From positions 1 to 64,000 of the forward strand of contig JEMX01000030.1 of NCBI GenBank assembly GCA_000585055.1: a DNA stretch of 64,000 nt. Reading direction: 5' to 3'. Under the pieces are notes generated by a model. That model did no database searches, was not told the DNA's origin, and saw nothing but the letters and a program-made list of their open reading frames with translations. This document shows positions 61,837-64,000 of this stretch, piece after piece. Position numbers and translations under genes: made by a program. Within the stretch, counting starts at the first letter, position 1. The number at the start of each line of letters is the position of its first letter. The stretch is from Candidatus Accumulibacter appositus. GTDB taxonomy: Bacteria > Pseudomonadota > Gammaproteobacteria > Burkholderiales > Rhodocyclaceae.

Positions 61837-64000
61837 ATGGTTTCAGTTACCCACTCGGTCGCCGCACAAAGCGACTTCGAACACTCCGTGCAATCCTTGC
61901 TGGACGGTCTTGCGGTGGCCGACGGCGAGCGAGTTCGACGCGCGCTGGAGTCTGCCCGGTCGCTCTACGGCGACCGCCAACTAGGTAGTGGCGAAAGCGT
62001 CTGGGGTCACGCCCTGGGAATGGCCCTGATCGTTGCCGGGCTCAAGCTCGACGCCGATGCAAGGCTGGCGGCGCTGCTTTTCGCGCTGCCGGCGCAGCAC
62101 GAGCACGGCCTGGCGCTGATCGAGAGGGAGTTCGGGCGCAGCGTTGCGCATCTGGTCGATGGTATTTCGCGTCTGAACCGCGCGCGACCCATCACTCGCG
62201 GTTTCGTCGCCCATTCGTCGGAAAGCGACGACAAGAAACCGCACGAGGTGAAGGCGCAGGTCGAGGTGCTGCGCAAGATGCTGCTGGCGATGGTCGAGGA
62301 CATCCGTGTGGTCCTGCTGCGCCTGGCTTCGCGTACGCAGACCCTGCGTCACTACGCGGTGGAGCCCGATCCGCTGCGCGCTGCGGTGGCGCGCGAGACG
62401 CTGGAGCTGTATTCGCCGCTGGCCAACCGGCTCGGCGTATGGGAACTGAAGTGGGAGCTCGAGGACCTGTCCTTCCGTTTCATGCATCCGGCGATCTACA
62501 AGGATATTGCTCAACACCTGGACGAGAAGCGAACCGAGCGCGAGCAGTTCATTGTCGACGCCGTTGCTCGCCTGAAGCGCGAGCTGGCCGAGGCCGGTGT
62601 CGGCGATGCCGAGGTCTATGGCCGACCGAAGCACATCTTCAGCATCTGGAACAAGATGCGCAAGAAGGATGTCGCCTTTGCCGAAGTGTACGACGTGCGC
62701 GCGCTGCGCGTCATCGTCAAGGACGTCAAGGACTGCTACACGGCACTGGGCATTGTGCACCACATTTGGTCGCCGATCGTCAGTGAGTTCGACGACTACA
62801 TTGCCCACCCGAAAGGCAACGACTATCGTTCCCTGCACACGGCCGTGCATTGCCCGGACGGACGCGCGCTGGAGGTCCAGATCCGCACTCCGGAGATGCA
62901 TAAGCACGCCGAGTTGGGGGTTGCCGCGCATTGGCGGTACAAGGAAGGAGGCAAGGCGACGCCTGAAGACCGCTACGACGAGAAGATCGCCTGGCTGCGT
63001 CAGCTGCTGACCTGGCGCGACGAGGCGGTTGATTCATCGGACTGGGTCAGGCACTACAAGAAGGCGGCCTTCGACGAGACGATCTACATCCTGACCCCGC
63101 AGGGGCGCGTCGTCGATCTGCCGCGTGGCGCGACGCCGGTCGACTTTGCCTACCGCGTGCACACCGACATCGGCCATCGCTGTCGCGGCGCCAAGGTCGA
63201 CGGTGCGCTGGTGCCGCTGAATACGCAACTGGCCACCGGGCAGCGCGTCGAAATCGTTCTTGCCAAGCACGGCGGTCCGTCACGCGATTGGCTCAATACC
63301 TCGCTTGGTTATGTGTTCACCCATCGCTCGCGGGCCAAGGTCAGGCAGTGGTTTGCCAGTCTGGCGCTCGAGGACATGCTCGCCGAGGGGCGGGCGGTGG
63401 TGACGCGCGAGCTGCAGCGCATGGGGCAATCGGGCATCAGTCTCGACGAACTCTCGGATCGACTGGGCTTTGCTCGTCCCGACGATCTGTTCATTGCCGT
63501 TGCGCGCGCCAAGCTGAACATGCGCCAGTTGCAGTTGGCGGTGCGTGGCGGCGAGGCGGCGCCGGACGACGACGATCTCGCCGAGTTGGCGGTGTCCAGG
63601 CCACGTCCGAGCGATGACGCCGAGAAGGGCATTCTGATCGTCGGCATGGGGCGGCTGCTGACGCAGCTTGCGGGTTGCTGCAAGCCGGTGCCGCCGGATC
63701 CCATCGTCGGTTTCGTGACGCGGGGAAAAGGCGTGTCGGTGCATCGCGCCGATTGCAGCAACTTCAGCAACATGCGCGCAATGAATGCCGAGCGGGTGAT
63801 CGAAACCACCTGGGGCGGTGGCGAGGAGGGGATTTTTGCGGTCGACATCGTCATTGACGCTCACGACCGCCAGGGGTTGTTGCGCGATGTGTCCGACGTG
63901 CTCGCTCGCGAAAAACTCAATGTCATCGCGGTCAACACGCAGTCTCGGCAGGGTAACGCGCTGATGCGCTTCACCGCCGAAGTCGGCAGCATTCCGCAGC
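61837..64000 (+). CDS. relA: GTP pyrophosphokinase RelA (partial, runs off window end)
   Basis: The (p)ppGpp synthetase for the stringent response; 721 codons are visible and the C-terminus lies beyond the window. The N-terminal hydrolase domain is degenerate: where SpoT has the HD motif there is ALLFALPAQHEHGLA. The synthetase has VYGRPKHIFSIWNKM and the EFDD motif in SEFDDYIAHPKGNDYRSLH, the ExDD signature of monofunctional RelA. Then the TGS domain (YILTPQGRVVDLPRGATPV), a Cys-rich zinc-finger region (AGCCKPVPPDPIVGF) and the ACT domain with RQGLLRDVSDVLAREKLNV. TATAAT at 61825-61830 lies only 6 bp before ATG, with no Shine-Dalgarno site. Confidence 0.95.
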   Translation, partial: MVSVTHSVAAQSDFEHSVQSLLDGLAVADGERVRRALESARSLYGDRQLGSGESVWGHALGMALIVAGLKLDADARLAALLFALPAQHEHGLALIEREFGRSVAHLVDGISRLNRARPITRGFVAHSSESDDKKPHEVKAQVEVLRKMLLAMVEDIRVVLLRLASRTQTLRHYAVEPDPLRAAVARETLELYSPLANRLGVWELKWELEDLSFRFMHPAIYKDIAQHLDEKRTEREQFIVDAVARLKRELAEAGVGDAEVYGRPKHIFSIWNKMRKKDVAFAEVYDVRALRVIVKDVKDCYTALGIVHHIWSPIVSEFDDYIAHPKGNDYRSLHTAVHCPDGRALEVQIRTPEMHKHAELGVAAHWRYKEGGKATPEDRYDEKIAWLRQLLTWRDEAVDSSDWVRHYKKAAFDETIYILTPQGRVVDLPRGATPVDFAYRVHTDIGHRCRGAKVDGALVPLNTQLATGQRVEIVLAKHGGPSRDWLNTSLGYVFTHRSRAKVRQWFASLALEDMLAEGRAVVTRELQRMGQSGISLDELSDRLGFARPDDLFIAVARAKLNMRQLQLAVRGGEAAPDDDDLAELAVSRPRPSDDAEKGILIVGMGRLLTQLAGCCKPVPPDPIVGFVTRGKGVSVHRADCSNFSNMRAMNAERVIETTWGGGEEGIFAVDIVIDAHDRQGLLRDVSDVLAREKLNVIAVNTQSRQGNALMRFTAEVGSIPQ

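Noticed and set aside
1-64000. tRNA, rRNA or CRISPR features
   Set aside because: No T-arm-like GGTTCGAATCC contexts with matching stems, no rRNA segments and no regularly spaced direct repeats were seen on reading.

Overview
The window is about 64 kb of GC-rich chromosomal DNA from a betaproteobacterium. Several features suggest Rhodocyclales, possibly a 'Candidatus Accumulibacter'-like lineage: a PEP-CTERM protein, a DOMON-like protein, a single LolC/E-type permease, a DUF2325 protein, an RpfE-type protein overlapping recJ, and mostly betaproteobacterial-looking housekeeping genes. This placement is inferred from gene content; no marker gene was compared. No tRNA, rRNA, CRISPR array, intact insertion sequence or prophage was seen.

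Layout. 1-760: decayed remnants (aldo/keto reductase tail, possible DUF4338-type remnant). 765-8785: two-component system BaeSR on the minus strand, divergent from an RND efflux operon (lipoprotein adaptor, AcrB-type pump, outer-membrane factor). The outer-membrane factor is split by a 19-bp duplication. 9107-12128: minus-strand operon of a DOMON-like gene, a NamZ/DUF1343 gene and dinB. 12457-19035: GntP permease with an overlapping family-3 binding protein, YggT, a TPR protein, a PEP-CTERM protein and a large CoA-transferase. 19474-21747: tight minus-strand operon of two DUF1538 membrane proteins, a PII-like protein and a CBS protein. 21748-25351: gene-poor stretch, truncated CBS gene, unknown gene, queD, zapE. 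25388-27696: degenerate GGDEF protein and metY. 27700-29500: scrap region with fragments of a binding protein, a possible ligand-gated ion channel and a toxin, followed by an intact HTH antitoxin.

29857-34243: MnmC-type oxidoreductase, lysS, an Ivy-like lysozyme inhibitor and prfB with its programmed +1 frameshift. 34600-43471: a chemoreceptor, recJ/rpfE, lolC/lolD and a second chemoreceptor with a NIT-type sensor. 43636-47368: a locus arranged around two Fur-box-like sites, with an OprB porin and bacterioferritin-like protein on one side and a 24-residue membrane peptide plus a DUF2325 protein on the other. 47745-64000: comEC, a large Reg_prop/Y_Y_Y/GGDEF sensor, a small unknown gene, an alpha/beta hydrolase, sodC, panE-type reductase, TsdA-like dihaem cytochrome with an amidohydrolase, mtfA, an EamA exporter and relA (cut by the window end).

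Three signals cut across the annotation. First, a dispersed ~118-bp palindromic repeat lies just upstream of metY and panE, with a partial copy upstream of comEC. Second, the DUF1538 pair is packaged with PII and CBS regulators and looks like a regulated cation antiporter. Third, a Fur-like divergent promoter joins porin and bacterioferritin to a tiny membrane peptide and a DUF2325 protein.
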